NCBI RefSeq assembly: GCF_910577125.1
Contig: NZ_CAJTMN010000050.1
Coordinates: 1 to 15,039 of the forward strand
DNA from: an uncultured Rikenella sp.
GTDB taxonomy: Bacteria; Bacteroidota; Bacteroidia; Bacteroidales; Rikenellaceae
Reading direction: 5' to 3'
DNA: 15,039 nt
Under the pieces are notes generated by a model. It saw nothing but the letters and a program-made list of their open reading frames with translations, did no database searches and was not told the origin of the DNA. This document shows, piece after piece, positions 7,189-14,811 of the stretch (positions are counted from its first letter, which is position 1; each line of letters starts with the position of its first letter). The translations under genes and the position numbers were made by a program.

Positions 7189-7218
7189 CCGATAATGGAA
7201 TATCGAGGACTAACAGTC

Positions 7219-7572
7219 TTACTGTGCCGCCTCATCCCCGTCCGTGGTCGGCAAAGCCGCCGGCGCCCCCGAAGAGAGGTCGAGGTTCTGAATCGGCGAA
7301 GCCTGATTCTCGATAGCCTGCTGCAAGGCATCGTTGCTGCGCGAAATATCCGCCTTCGGCATGGCCATCGTAGCCGCCAGGCTGAGCACGACGATCGCCA
7401 CGGAAAGCCCCCAGGTCAGTTTTTCGAGGAAGTCGGCCGTCTGGCGCACCCCCATCACCTGGTTCGAGGCTCCGAAATTGGCGGCCATCCCGCTCTTGGG
7501 GTTCTGAGCCAGCACCGTGAGGATGATCAGGAAGCTGGCGATGATAATCAGGACGATGAAAAAAACGTACAT
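7219..7572 (-). CDS. secG: Preprotein translocase subunit SecG
   Basis: Small membrane partner of SecY and SecE that assists SecA-driven export. The 117-residue protein has two membrane helices (about 2-22 and 53-71) separated by the family's conserved loop, here LAQNPKSGMAANFGASNQVMG (21-41). The Asn-Pro-Lys-Ser-Gly and Gly-Ala motifs are typical of Bacteroidetes SecG. After the second helix comes a polar, Ala/Asp/Gln-rich tail of about 45 residues, longer than in E. coli but, to my knowledge, usual in this phylum. The gene is last in a minus-strand cluster behind the TPR gene (66-base gap) and is followed directly by a strong terminator. Confidence 0.94.
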   Translation of the reverse strand: MYVFFIVLIIIASFLIILTVLAQNPKSGMAANFGASNQVMGVRQTADFLEKLTWGLSVAIVVLSLAATMAMPKADISRSNDALQQAIENQASPIQNLDLSSGAPAALPTTDGDEAAQ

Positions 7573-7638
7573 GGTCGTGTAGGTAAAATGCGTGTGAATG
7601 TATGGTCGTCGTTCGCGTTCCGGATATGCGCCCCGGCG

Positions 7639-8304
7639 TCAGAAGTAGGCTTCGGCTCCGCCTCCGAAATCGCCGTTTTCCGCCCGGATTTCCGCAATCA
7701 GGTCTGCAAAGTAAGCGTTTTTTTCCGGATATTTCAAACTCAATTTGTAATAAATTTCGACGGCCCGATCCGGAAGTCCCTGAGCCAGATAGATTTGGGC
7801 CAATATTTCGGTGGCAATCTCGCCGTCTTCGGCCACCGAGGCGGCCGAAATGTCATCCGGCTCTTCCACGACGCCCGGCACCGGAGGCGCCGCCACGATC
7901 CGCGATCCCCATCCTTCGGTGCTCAGGAAGTCGTCGATAATGGCGTCCGTCTCCGACGGCATGGGCGGCACGGGCTGTTGTTCCGGCATTCCGGCCGGCT
8001 CGAATACCAGGCTGTCGTACGATCCGTCGTCTCCCGTCGCTGTCGCAGGTGTCGGTTCTGCGACCGGGCCGGTGGCAGGGGCCAGCAACAGTGTGGGATA
8101 AGGGTGGATGAAAAGCCGTACGTCCGTCCGCCGCAGTGCCCGGTGATACCCGGCCGGATCGACGCCCCGCAGGGAGCGCAGCTGCATGTACCGCCCCAGC
8201 GTAAACCACGGGTAGGTCTTCACGAGGTCGTCCAGCCGCGCCGATACGCCCGGTTGTTCCAACAGGGTGTAGTCGTCGAGATAGGCTCCGATGGGTTCGT
8301 TCAT
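7639..8304 (-). CDS. Conserved Bacteroidetes protein with a C-terminal TPR unit
   Basis: A 221-residue protein of unknown function. The N-terminal part (1-75) contains LDDLVKTYPWFTLGRYMQLR, a segment I associate with TPR proteins found beside lptE and secG in Bacteroidetes. The middle (about 76-155) is Pro/Ala/Glu-rich and probably disordered, interrupted by a short DAIIDDFLSTEGW segment. The C-terminal part (about 162-196) is one tetratricopeptide-like unit, EIATEILAQIYLAQGLPDRA followed by VEIYYKLSLKYPEKNAYFA. There is no signal peptide or membrane segment, so it is probably cytoplasmic. It sits 32 bases after lptE and 66 before secG on the same strand, which suggests co-transcription. A role in protein interaction is inferred from the TPR only. 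Confidence 0.85.
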   Translation of the reverse strand: MNEPIGAYLDDYTLLEQPGVSARLDDLVKTYPWFTLGRYMQLRSLRGVDPAGYHRALRRTDVRLFIHPYPTLLLAPATGPVAEPTPATATGDDGSYDSLVFEPAGMPEQQPVPPMPSETDAIIDDFLSTEGWGSRIVAAPPVPGVVEEPDDISAASVAEDGEIATEILAQIYLAQGLPDRAVEIYYKLSLKYPEKNAYFADLIAEIRAENGDFGGGAEAYF

Positions 8305-8336
8305 GGCGGGTGTTCGGTGTGTAAGGGTCGGTCGGA

Positions 8337-8867
8337 TTACCAGTTGGACAAGGCTTCGTTGAAGATGTCGTCCACCAGTTTTTCGACGATTTGCGGAATG
8401 AGTGTCCCTTCGGCCTGGGTCAGCAGGACGTTGGTGTCGTAGTCTTCGTAGTTGCTGAAGGTCTTTTCGAAGTTGTACTGGGGTTCGTTTTTGTTGACGA
8501 ATTTGACGCGTACGGTGATCGTGAGCCGGTTCTGGGTGGCGTATTCGTTCCCGGAGATCGAGACGGGGTCGGAGCTGTATCCGATGATTTCGCCCGAGAA
8601 GGCGAGGTCGCCCTCTTCGCGCACCACCTGCAGCCGGGTCTGGCTGGCGAGTTTGCTGGTCAGCTCGTCGGTGAGGGTCGGGCTCAGGATCGGGGCGACC
8701 ATGGCGGCCATATTGGTAAAATAGGCGACCGAGACGGTCTTGCTCAGGGCATAGTTGACCGAGGCCCCCGAAAAGGAGTATTTAACGGAGCATCCGCCCG
8801 CGGCGAACAGGGCCGCCACGGTGACGAGCGGGAGCAACAGGATCCGCAAAGGTCTCATAATCGTCAT
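8337..8867 (-). CDS. lptE: LPS-assembly lipoprotein LptE
   Basis: Outer-membrane lipoprotein that plugs and supports LptD during insertion of lipopolysaccharide. The 176-residue protein begins with a lipoprotein signal (about 1-25, hydrophobic ILLLPLVTVAALFAAGG) ending at C26. The mature part opens CSVKYSFSGASVNYALSKTV, then YFTNMAAMVAPILSPTLTDELTSKLASQTRL, the pattern of Bacteroidetes LptE. The secretion-like alternation of strands and the C-terminal helix (VEKLVDDIFNEAL) also fit. The ATG at 8867 lies one base past the stop of the sigma-54 activator, so the two are almost certainly translated from one message; a second ATG at 8858 is also possible. Sequence conservation in this family is low, but context and lipobox support the call. 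Confidence 0.88.
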   Translation of the reverse strand: MTIMRPLRILLLPLVTVAALFAAGGCSVKYSFSGASVNYALSKTVSVAYFTNMAAMVAPILSPTLTDELTSKLASQTRLQVVREEGDLAFSGEIIGYSSDPVSISGNEYATQNRLTITVRVKFVNKNEPQYNFEKTFSNYEDYDTNVLLTQAEGTLIPQIVEKLVDDIFNEALSNW

Positions 8868-8868
8868 A

Positions 8869-10128
8869 TCAGTCTTCTGAAATATCGTTGTCCCGTATCC
8901 CCAGCTCCTTGATTCTCCGATACAGGGTGCGTTCGGAGATGAACAGCTCCCGGGCGGCTTCCTTGCGTTTCCCGCGGTGTTTCCGCAGGGCGCGGACGAT
9001 CATCTCGCGTTGTGCCTCTTCTTTGGTTTGCGGCGCACTGTCGGTCGCGGCGGCGGCCGGAGTGTCGGTCACCTCTTCGGCGGCGGTTTCGATATAGGGG
9101 TTCTCCTGTGCAGCCGGTGTATACAGGGCCGGCGATGCGGTGTATTTGACGGGTAGTGCCGTTCCGTAGCCGGAGGTGGTGCCGCTGCCGTGTTGTGCGG
9201 CTGCGAGTTCGGCCACCATCCCTTTGAGTTCCGACACTTCGCCGCGCAGGTCGAACAGCAGTTTGTAGAGGATGTCCCGCTCGGTGGTGTTGGCGAATTC
9301 GCCTCCGTTCCCGGCCGGCCCCACGGGGATCAGGCTCCCGGCGGCCGAATAGTCGGGCAGGTAGCGCATCAGGGTCTCGGGCCCGATCTCGCGCCGCTCT
9401 TCGATGGCGGATATCTGTTCGGCGACGTTCTTGAGCTGCCGTACGTTCCCGGGCCACGGGTATTCTTCCAGCATCTGGCGGGCCTGGGTGTCCAGCGTGA
9501 CGGGCGGAATGTGGTATTGTGCGGCGATGTCGGAGGCGAATTTCCGGAACAGCAGATGGATGTCTCCTTTCCGATCCCTCAGCGGGGGCACGGTGATGGG
9601 CACGGTATTGAGCCGGTAGTAGAGGTCTTCGCGAAAGCGTCCGGCTTCGACGGCCAGCCGCAGGTTGACGTTCGTGGCGGCCACGACGCGCACGTTGGTC
9701 TTCTGTGCCTTGGACGACCCCACGCGGATGAATTCGCCGCTCTGCAGCACGCGCAGCAGCCGTACCTGAGTGGTCAGGGGCAGTTCGCCGACTTCGTCCA
9801 GGAAAATGGTCCCGCCGTCCGCCACTTCGAAGTAGCCTTTCCGGCTGTCGGTGGCGCCGGTGAACGACCCTTTTTCGTGTCCGAACAGTTCGCTGTCGAT
9901 CGTCCCTTCGGGAATGGCGCCGCAGTTGACGGCGATGTAGTTCCCGTGTTTCCGCGCGCTGTAGGCGTGGATGATCTGCGGAAAAAACTCTTTCCCCACG
10001 CCGCTCTCGCCGCTGATGAGCACGGTCAGGTCGGTCGGGGCCACCCGAAGGGCGACTTCCAGGGCCCGGTTCAGGGCGGCGGTGTTCCCGATGATGCCGA
10101 ATCGCTGTTTTACGCTCTGAAGTTCCAT
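8869..10128 (-). CDS. Sigma-54-dependent activator without a sensor domain (AAA+ and Fis HTH)
   Basis: Enhancer-binding ATPase that remodels sigma-54 RNA polymerase. In the 419 residues the AAA+ domain starts almost at once: Walker A GESGVGKE (40-47), sigma-54 contact loop GSFTGA (87-92, where GAFTGA is the common form), Walker B IFLDEVGEL (108-116), VVAATN (148-153), the arginine-finger region FREDLYYRL (165-173) and PWPGNVRQLKN (224-234). A low-complexity Ala/Thr/Pro-rich linker (about 262-368) leads to a Fis-type helix-turn-helix (about 372-411, with KEAARELFISERTLYRRIKE). There is no receiver, PAS or GAF domain, so control must come from a partner, from expression level or from unlinked signals. 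The gene leads lptE, the TPR gene and secG. A -7 box lies 11 bases upstream. The family is certain; target genes are unknown. Confidence 0.93.
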   Translation of the reverse strand: MELQSVKQRFGIIGNTAALNRALEVALRVAPTDLTVLISGESGVGKEFFPQIIHAYSARKHGNYIAVNCGAIPEGTIDSELFGHEKGSFTGATDSRKGYFEVADGGTIFLDEVGELPLTTQVRLLRVLQSGEFIRVGSSKAQKTNVRVVAATNVNLRLAVEAGRFREDLYYRLNTVPITVPPLRDRKGDIHLLFRKFASDIAAQYHIPPVTLDTQARQMLEEYPWPGNVRQLKNVAEQISAIEERREIGPETLMRYLPDYSAAGSLIPVGPAGNGGEFANTTERDILYKLLFDLRGEVSELKGMVAELAAAQHGSGTTSGYGTALPVKYTASPALYTPAAQENPYIETAAEEVTDTPAAAATDSAPQTKEEAQREMIVRALRKHRGKRKEAARELFISERTLYRRIKELGIRDNDISED

Positions 10129-10139
10129 AGTTGGTCACA

Positions 10140-10147
10140 CAAAGATA
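10140..10147 (-). promoter_or_regulatory. Bacteroidetes -7 box of the sigma-54 activator gene
   Basis: The minus strand reads TATCTTTG, matching TAnnTTTG, 11 bases before the ATG. The predicted message would have a leader of only a few bases. The -33 position has no good TTTG. Confidence 0.6.
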
Positions 10148-10232
10148 CGCCTTATTTTTGGTTTGTCAGCCGCACAAATCTTAACGATTGGCATAATTCT
10201 TGAATGCTTTTTCTTGGCATCTTGTTCTTTGT

Positions 10233-10496
10233 GCCGGATAGAACCGTACCTTTCTTGAAAGAAAGGTACCCAAAGAACTTTCATGATAGCTACGCTATGC
10301 CTTAGGCTCCGCAGTCCTCAGTCTTTGCGGTTTGCTTGGGTCGGGGTTCTCCGGGCGCGTTGGGGTAGTTATCGCATTATCGCGCCCGGAAGAATCCCCG
10401 GCCCAAAGAAAAGTCCGAAAACCGGGCCGCCGGCAGCTTTAGGATGCGTAAGCATCCTCTAAAGTTTTTTTGGTTCTTTTTGTTCACAAAAAGAAC
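10233..10496. repeat. Structured intergenic element, copy 1 (multi-hairpin, about 265 bp)
   Basis: Fills most of the 430-base gap between the sigma-54 activator and the HdeD-like gene; no gene is seen in it. Order of parts: GCCGGATAGAACC; end hairpin with arms 10246-10255/10260-10269 and loop TGAA; CCAAAGAACTTT; small hairpin ATAGC-TAC-GCTAT (10286-10298); a block containing AGGCTCCGCAGTCCT; a long central hairpin with inner arms CCGGGCGCG (10351-10359) and CGCGCCCGG (10381-10389), prolonged outward by GGGTCGGGG against CCCCGGCCC; GGATGC-GTAA-GCATCC (10442-10457) flanked by CTTTA and TAAAG; then a mirror-image end hairpin, arms 10473-10482/10487-10496, whose loop reads TGAA on the minus strand. 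The ends are therefore inverted repeats, GAACY-hairpin-AAACTTT. A second copy begins at 14812. No transposase is linked. Confidence 0.85.
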
Positions 10497-10559
10497 AGTT
10501 CCCTCCCGAATCAACGAATAGGATACGAAGAGAAACATTCATTAAAAAATTATACAGTC

Positions 10560-11144
10560 ATGCAAAGTCTTTTTATGGATCGCTTGCAACGTTCGCGCGT
10601 AGCCGTGAAAAACTGGTGGTTGCTGCTTCTGCTCGGGATCGCTGTCTTCGTCATCGGGATCGTGATTTTCACCTATCCCGGAGTGAGCTACGTGGCTATG
10701 TCGGTCACCTTCGCCGTGTTGATTCTGGTGGCCGGAGCGGTTAACATCGCGTTGGCCGCGTCGAACACCAATCCGGCGATCGGACGCGGATGGTTATGGG
10801 CCGGAGGGATTATCGAAATGCTGATCGGGATCGTACTGGTGTGCCATCCGGCGATTTCGGCCGCCACGTTGCCTCTGTTCCTCGGATTCTGGCTGATGTT
10901 CCGGAGCTTCGGGCTGATCGGCTCGGGGAGCGACCTGATGTCGATGCGGGTTCCGGGCGGCGGATGGACGGTTTTCGTCGGGGTATTGCTGTTGATTTGC
11001 TCGGTGGTGATTCTGGCGCAACCGCTCTTCTTCGGTATCGAAGCGGTGGTGATCTGGGTCGGTGTCTCGTTCCTGATGGCCGGTATTTCGATGGGTGTCT
11101 TCTCGTTCGAGCTCCGCAACCTGCACAAGTATTTCAACCGGTAG
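10560..11144 (+). CDS. HdeD/DUF308-family membrane protein
   Basis: A 194-residue integral membrane protein with about six helices arranged as three repeated pairs, e.g. WWLLLLLGIAVFVIGIVIF (19-37), the segment near 43-64, GWLWAGGIIEMLIGIVLVCHP (about 76-96), PLFLGFWLMFRSFGL (104-118), the segment near 130-150 and VIWVGVSFLMAGISMG (about 162-177). This pattern matches the HdeD (DUF308) family, named for an E. coli acid-resistance protein; the role in Bacteroidetes is not established. The ATG at 10560 is chosen. A longer frame from a TTG at 10470 would start inside the end hairpin of the repeat element and is rejected; ATG 10575 is a possible alternative. The gene stands alone on its strand and ends at the bidirectional terminator shared with galK. 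No clear -7 box is visible upstream. Confidence 0.85.
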   Translation: MQSLFMDRLQRSRVAVKNWWLLLLLGIAVFVIGIVIFTYPGVSYVAMSVTFAVLILVAGAVNIALAASNTNPAIGRGWLWAGGIIEMLIGIVLVCHPAISAATLPLFLGFWLMFRSFGLIGSGSDLMSMRVPGGGWTVFVGVLLLICSVVILAQPLFFGIEAVVIWVGVSFLMAGISMGVFSFELRNLHKYFNR

Positions 11145-11162
11145 TGTGCCGGCAAGCATGAA

Positions 11163-11196
11163 AAGAGGGGGCACCTGTTCGCAGGTGCCCCCTCTT
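11163..11196. terminator. Bidirectional terminator between the HdeD-like gene and galK
   Basis: Perfect 15-bp GC-rich stem, arms 11163-11177 (AAGAGGGGGCACCTG) and 11182-11196, with a stable TTCG loop on the plus strand. The plus side ends in TTGTTGTT and the minus side in TTTT, so it can serve both converging genes: the HdeD-like gene (stop at 11144) and galK (stop at 11227). Confidence 0.92.
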
Positions 11197-11226
11197 GTTG
11201 TTAAACGGAGTTTTACGCCATTCGGA

Positions 11227-12384
11227 TTACTCCGAAATCCGTCGCGCGCCGTCCGAAATCACCACCGGATAGACCTTGCAGTCGATCCCGTATTTCGCTT
11301 TGTACTTCGCCCGCACGGTGTCGATAAAGGCATCGTACTTCGGTGCCGGCACCACGTTGATCGTACAGCCGCCGAAGCCGCCGCCCATGATCCGCGATCC
11401 GGTCACCCCGCACTCTTTGGCCACTTCGTTGAGGAAGTCGAGCTCTTCGCACGAGACTTCGTACAGTACCGACATGCCGATATGCGTGCCGTACATCTTC
11501 CGTCCCACCGTCTCGTAATCCCCCGCTTCGAGAGCGGCGCAGGCGTCCAGCAGCCGTTTGACTTCGTCGATGGCGTATTTCGCCCGGATATAGTCCTCCT
11601 GCGAAATCACCCCGATCACTTCGTCGAGCCACTCCGGCTGTGCATCGCGCAGGAACTCGACCTCCGGATGTCGCTGCTGAATGGCTTTGACCGCCCGTTC
11701 GCAAGATTCTCTGCGTTTATTGTACGGCGACCCGACCAATTCGTGTTTCACGCACGAGTCGATCAGCACGACTTTGTACCCATGCGCCTCCGGATCGAAC
11801 GGCACGTACTGGAACTCGCCGGTCTTGCAGTCGAGCCGCATCAGGTGTCCCGCTTTCCCGTGAATCGAGGCGAACTGGTCCATGATCCCGCACTTCACCC
11901 CCACATAATTATGTTCCGTTGCCTGCCCGACTTTGGCCAGCTCCATCGGCGGGAAGCCGAGGTTCAGCAGGTCGTTCAAGGCAAAGGCATAGGTCGACTC
12001 CAGCGCCGCCGAGCTGGACATCCCCGCGCCGAGCGGCACATCTCCCGAGAAGACCGTGTCGAATCCTTTAATAGTCCCCCCGCGTTTGGTCAGCTCGCGG
12101 CAGACGCCGAAGATATACTTAGCCCACTGTTGCGCCGGCGCGTCGGCTTCGCTCAAGCCGAACTCTGCGCTCTCGCCGAGGTCTAAGGCGTAAGCCCGCA
12201 CCTTGTCCGTCCCGTTGAAGATGATCTCGGCGACCATTCCCTTGTCCACCGCCCCCGGCAGCACGAAGCCGCCGTTGTAGTCGGTGTGCTCCCCGATGAG
12301 GTTGACCCGACCGGGCGAAGCGTATACGGCGCCCTGGGTGCCGTACAGCTCCTTGAATTTCTCGCGTACTTTGGTGATATCCAT
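11227..12384 (-). CDS. galK: Galactokinase GalK
   Basis: Phosphorylates alpha-D-galactose with ATP to galactose-1-phosphate, the first committed step of the Leloir pathway, in the cytoplasm. The 385-residue length is typical. The galactokinase signature PGRVNLIGEHTDYN occupies 24-37 (with the catalytic arginine R26). The GHMP ATP-binding motif PLGAGMSSSAAL lies at 117-128. The catalytic aspartate is in CGIMDQ (165-170, D169). The third GHMP motif, GSRIMGGGFGGC, is at 329-340. The gene is last in the galM-permease-galK cluster, 20 bases after the permease stop, so probably translated from the same message. The ATG at 12384 gives the usual MDITKVREKF N-terminus. All key residues are present. 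Confidence 0.97.
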   Translation of the reverse strand: MDITKVREKFKELYGTQGAVYASPGRVNLIGEHTDYNGGFVLPGAVDKGMVAEIIFNGTDKVRAYALDLGESAEFGLSEADAPAQQWAKYIFGVCRELTKRGGTIKGFDTVFSGDVPLGAGMSSSAALESTYAFALNDLLNLGFPPMELAKVGQATEHNYVGVKCGIMDQFASIHGKAGHLMRLDCKTGEFQYVPFDPEAHGYKVVLIDSCVKHELVGSPYNKRRESCERAVKAIQQRHPEVEFLRDAQPEWLDEVIGVISQEDYIRAKYAIDEVKRLLDACAALEAGDYETVGRKMYGTHIGMSVLYEVSCEELDFLNEVAKECGVTGSRIMGGGFGGCTINVVPAPKYDAFIDTVRAKYKAKYGIDCKVYPVVISDGARRISE

Positions 12385-12404
12385 AACAACAGCCTTTCGT
12401 ATGG

Positions 12405-13676
12405 TTATTCCGCGATCATATCCTGTTTGCGGATCCGGCTCCCCAGCAGGGCGTAGTAGAGCAGGTAGGCTTCACCGAGAATGACGATGATCCAGGTAAC
12501 CGCCCAGGAACCGGTGATGTCGGCGATCATCCCCTGCAGCAACGGCAGCACACCGCCGCCCAGCACGCCGATCATCAATGCCCCCGACCCTGCCGAGGTG
12601 TATTTGCCCAGCCCTTTGATCGCCAGTGCGAAGGTCGAAGGCCACATCACCGAGTGGAACAGGCCGACAGCCACCAACAGCCACAGGCAGTCGGTCAGCA
12701 TGGCGCCGATGACGAGCAGCCCAGCCGCAATCGAGGTGACGATCAGCTGCATCCGTGCCGGCACTTTGCTCAGGGCCGACCCGATGAGCCGTCCGACGAG
12801 CATCCCGCCCCAGTAGAGCGATCCCATCGTAGCCGCCAGGTCGATCCAGTTGGCATCCGCTTTGGCGTTCATCACCAGATTGGCCCCTACACAAACTTCC
12901 ACACCCACGTAGATAAAGATCGCCACAACCCCCAAGGTCAGGTGCCGGAACGACCAGATGCTGCGTTCGAGTTTTTCACCGCCTTCGGCCGTGGTGTTGG
13001 CGATGTTGGGCAGTTTGAGCTTCGTGATCAGGAAGGCCACACCGAGAATCACCACAATGAAAGCTGCGAACGGAACGATCAATTTGTCGAGGGTAACGAC
13101 CGTCGCCCCGCCGAAGATGATCCCGCCGACAAAGAACGGCGCGAGGGTAGTCCCGATCGAGTTGGAGGCACCCCCGATGTTCTGCCGCTGCACGTCGCTG
13201 GTGCCTTTCACGTTACAAGCAATCAGGTACGGATTAATCACCACCTGCATGATCGTCACCCCGGCTCCCACGACATAGGCGCCGATCAGGAAGAGGAAAT
13301 AGGCGTACGGAATCGACGATTCGCCGAAAGCGATGGCTGCTCCGTCCGAATATTTCTGGAGCAATACCGAGGCTTCGAAAATGGCGCACCCGGCGGCCAC
13401 CACCATCAGGGCCCGCACCATGGTGTTCTTGTACCCGTGCTTATTGACGAGCCGGGCCCCGATCCCGCCGGTCAGCGGGTAGGAGAGGAACCAGGCGAAG
13501 GTGACCATCACGGCCAGGGTGTTCTGAATCCCGCCCACGTTGCTGAGCAGGGCGCTCTGCAAGGGGCTCTGGAACTGCTGGTTCACGACGGTGAGGAAGC
13601 CGACGATGAAGAACAGGAAGACCATCGTGATGAACGGCCCCGTGTAGTTGATTTGAGTTTGTTGATTGTTCGTCAT
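12405..13676 (-). CDS. Sugar MFS permease of the FHS family (glucose/galactose type)
   Basis: Inner-membrane, probably proton-coupled importer. The 423-residue protein has about twelve hydrophobic helices. Family strings are FLFFIVGFLTVVNQQFQSPL (20-39), SYPLTGGIGARLVNKHGYKN (65-84), the segment GAGVTIMQVVINPYLIACN (137-155) and QNIGGASNSIGTTLAPFF (165-182); these match the FucP/GluP group rather than sugar porters such as XylE. It lies between galM and galK on the same strand, with gaps of 32 and 20 bases. Galactose, or glucose and galactose, is therefore the probable substrate. Substrate specificity within this family cannot be read from sequence alone. Confidence 0.93.
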   Translation of the reverse strand: MTNNQQTQINYTGPFITMVFLFFIVGFLTVVNQQFQSPLQSALLSNVGGIQNTLAVMVTFAWFLSYPLTGGIGARLVNKHGYKNTMVRALMVVAAGCAIFEASVLLQKYSDGAAIAFGESSIPYAYFLFLIGAYVVGAGVTIMQVVINPYLIACNVKGTSDVQRQNIGGASNSIGTTLAPFFVGGIIFGGATVVTLDKLIVPFAAFIVVILGVAFLITKLKLPNIANTTAEGGEKLERSIWSFRHLTLGVVAIFIYVGVEVCVGANLVMNAKADANWIDLAATMGSLYWGGMLVGRLIGSALSKVPARMQLIVTSIAAGLLVIGAMLTDCLWLLVAVGLFHSVMWPSTFALAIKGLGKYTSAGSGALMIGVLGGGVLPLLQGMIADITGSWAVTWIIVILGEAYLLYYALLGSRIRKQDMIAE

Positions 13677-13708
13677 AACGATTTGTTTGGGTTTATTTTG
13701 AGTTTCAG

Positions 13709-14785
13709 TTATTTCGTGCCGAAGCGGTAGACGATATGTTGTTCATAAATCTCCCCCGGTCGCAAAACCACGCTCGGAAAGTCCGCCCGATTGGGCGAGT
13801 CGGGAAAGGCCTGGCACTCCATCGCCACCCCGTCTCTGTCCGAATAGGAGTAGTTCGGATTCTTGGACTGGGGACAGCCGCTCAGCCAGTTCCCCGTGTA
13901 GATCTGTATCCCGGGCTGGGTCGTGGTCACCTCCACGAACCGCCCCGACTCCGGCGAGTAGAGTTCCGCCGCCGGCCGAGAGTTGTCGTCGATCACCCAG
14001 CAGTGGTCATACCCTTTCCCCCAGACCAACTGCTGAAACGGCTCGCCGATGCGTTCCCCGATCGCATGAGGCGTCCGGAAATCCATCGGCGTCCCCTCGA
14101 CCTGCGCCGGCGCCTCCGGAGCAGCCAACGGAATCGCGGTGTCGTCCGTCGGCAGGTAGCGCGATGCTTTCAAAGTCAAGGTGTGCCCCAACACCGAACC
14201 CGCGTCGTGTCCGTCGAGGTTGAAATAGACGTGGTTGGTCAGGTTCACAATCGTAGCTTTCCCTTCAACCCTGGCATAATAGGTGATCTCCAGCCGATTG
14301 TCGTCGTCCCAGTCATAACATGCCTCGACGTACAAAGCCCCGGGATATCCCTCCTCTCCGTCTGCGGAGTGATAGCCGAACACCACGCGATCCCCTTCTA
14401 CTCGTCCTTCCCACAGCCGATTTGCAAACCCGGTCGGCCCGCCGTGCAGGTGGTTCGGCCCGTTGTTAACGGCCAATTTATACGTAGTACCGTCCAGCGC
14501 AAACGTCCCTTTTGCGATCCGGTTGGCGTACCGCCCGACGCTCTTCCCCATGGCAGGCCCGTCGGCCACATACGACTGCCACCGGTCATATCCCAACACG
14601 ACGTCGGCCATCCGCCCGTCCCGATCCGGCACGGTGACTCCCACAATAGCGGCTCCGTAATTGGTGAGCTGCACGCTCGCTCCGTTGCCGTTGGTCATCG
14701 TATAAAGCACCACGGGCTCTCCGCCTCCCTCGCCGTCTGCCGAAGCCGGGGTGAAACCCCATACCTGTTGTGTAATCTCGTTCAT
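13709..14785 (-). CDS. galM: Aldose 1-epimerase (galactose mutarotase) GalM
   Basis: Interconverts the beta and alpha anomers of galactose, feeding the alpha form to GalK. The 358-residue protein has the family landmarks: GRYANRIAKG (84-93, substrate arginine), NNGPNHLHGG (107-116, H112), the catalytic histidine in TNHVYFNLDGHD (183-194, H185), GYDHCW (258-263, D260) and the catalytic base glutamate in AMECQAFPDSPN (321-332, E323). There is no signal peptide, so it should act in the cytoplasm. It is first in the galM-permease-galK cluster, with the next gene 32 bases on. The ATG at 14785 is followed by ordinary galM sequence. Upstream lies the second copy of the structured element, whose end hairpin is about 40 bases from the start codon. 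No clear -7 box was found. Confidence 0.96.
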   Translation of the reverse strand: MNEITQQVWGFTPASADGEGGGEPVVLYTMTNGNGASVQLTNYGAAIVGVTVPDRDGRMADVVLGYDRWQSYVADGPAMGKSVGRYANRIAKGTFALDGTTYKLAVNNGPNHLHGGPTGFANRLWEGRVEGDRVVFGYHSADGEEGYPGALYVEACYDWDDDNRLEITYYARVEGKATIVNLTNHVYFNLDGHDAGSVLGHTLTLKASRYLPTDDTAIPLAAPEAPAQVEGTPMDFRTPHAIGERIGEPFQQLVWGKGYDHCWVIDDNSRPAAELYSPESGRFVEVTTTQPGIQIYTGNWLSGCPQSKNPNYSYSDRDGVAMECQAFPDSPNRADFPSVVLRPGEIYEQHIVYRFGTK

Positions 14786-14811
14786 TGCTGTGTGTATAAT
14801 GTTTGTCTTTG

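Noticed and set aside
7113..7331. N-terminal extension of holA to an in-frame ATG at 7331
   Set aside because: It would overlap the secG coding end and the secG terminator, and would add residues absent from the family; a -7 box sits just before ATG 7112.
7087..8442. 451-codon plus-strand frame opposite holA, secG and the TPR gene
   Set aside because: It crosses several genes, a terminator and intergenic gaps on the other strand and has no recognisable motif.
10188..10204. Sigma-54 (-24/-12) promoter candidate TTGGCATAATTCTTGAA
   Set aside because: GG is at the right distance but the -12 dinucleotide is GA rather than GC, and nothing else supports it. It points toward the HdeD-like gene and is recorded only because a sigma-54 activator lies next door.
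10470..10559. N-terminal extension of the HdeD-like protein from a TTG
   Set aside because: The extension begins at the end hairpin of the repeat element and adds a charged stretch before the first membrane helix that is not expected for the family.
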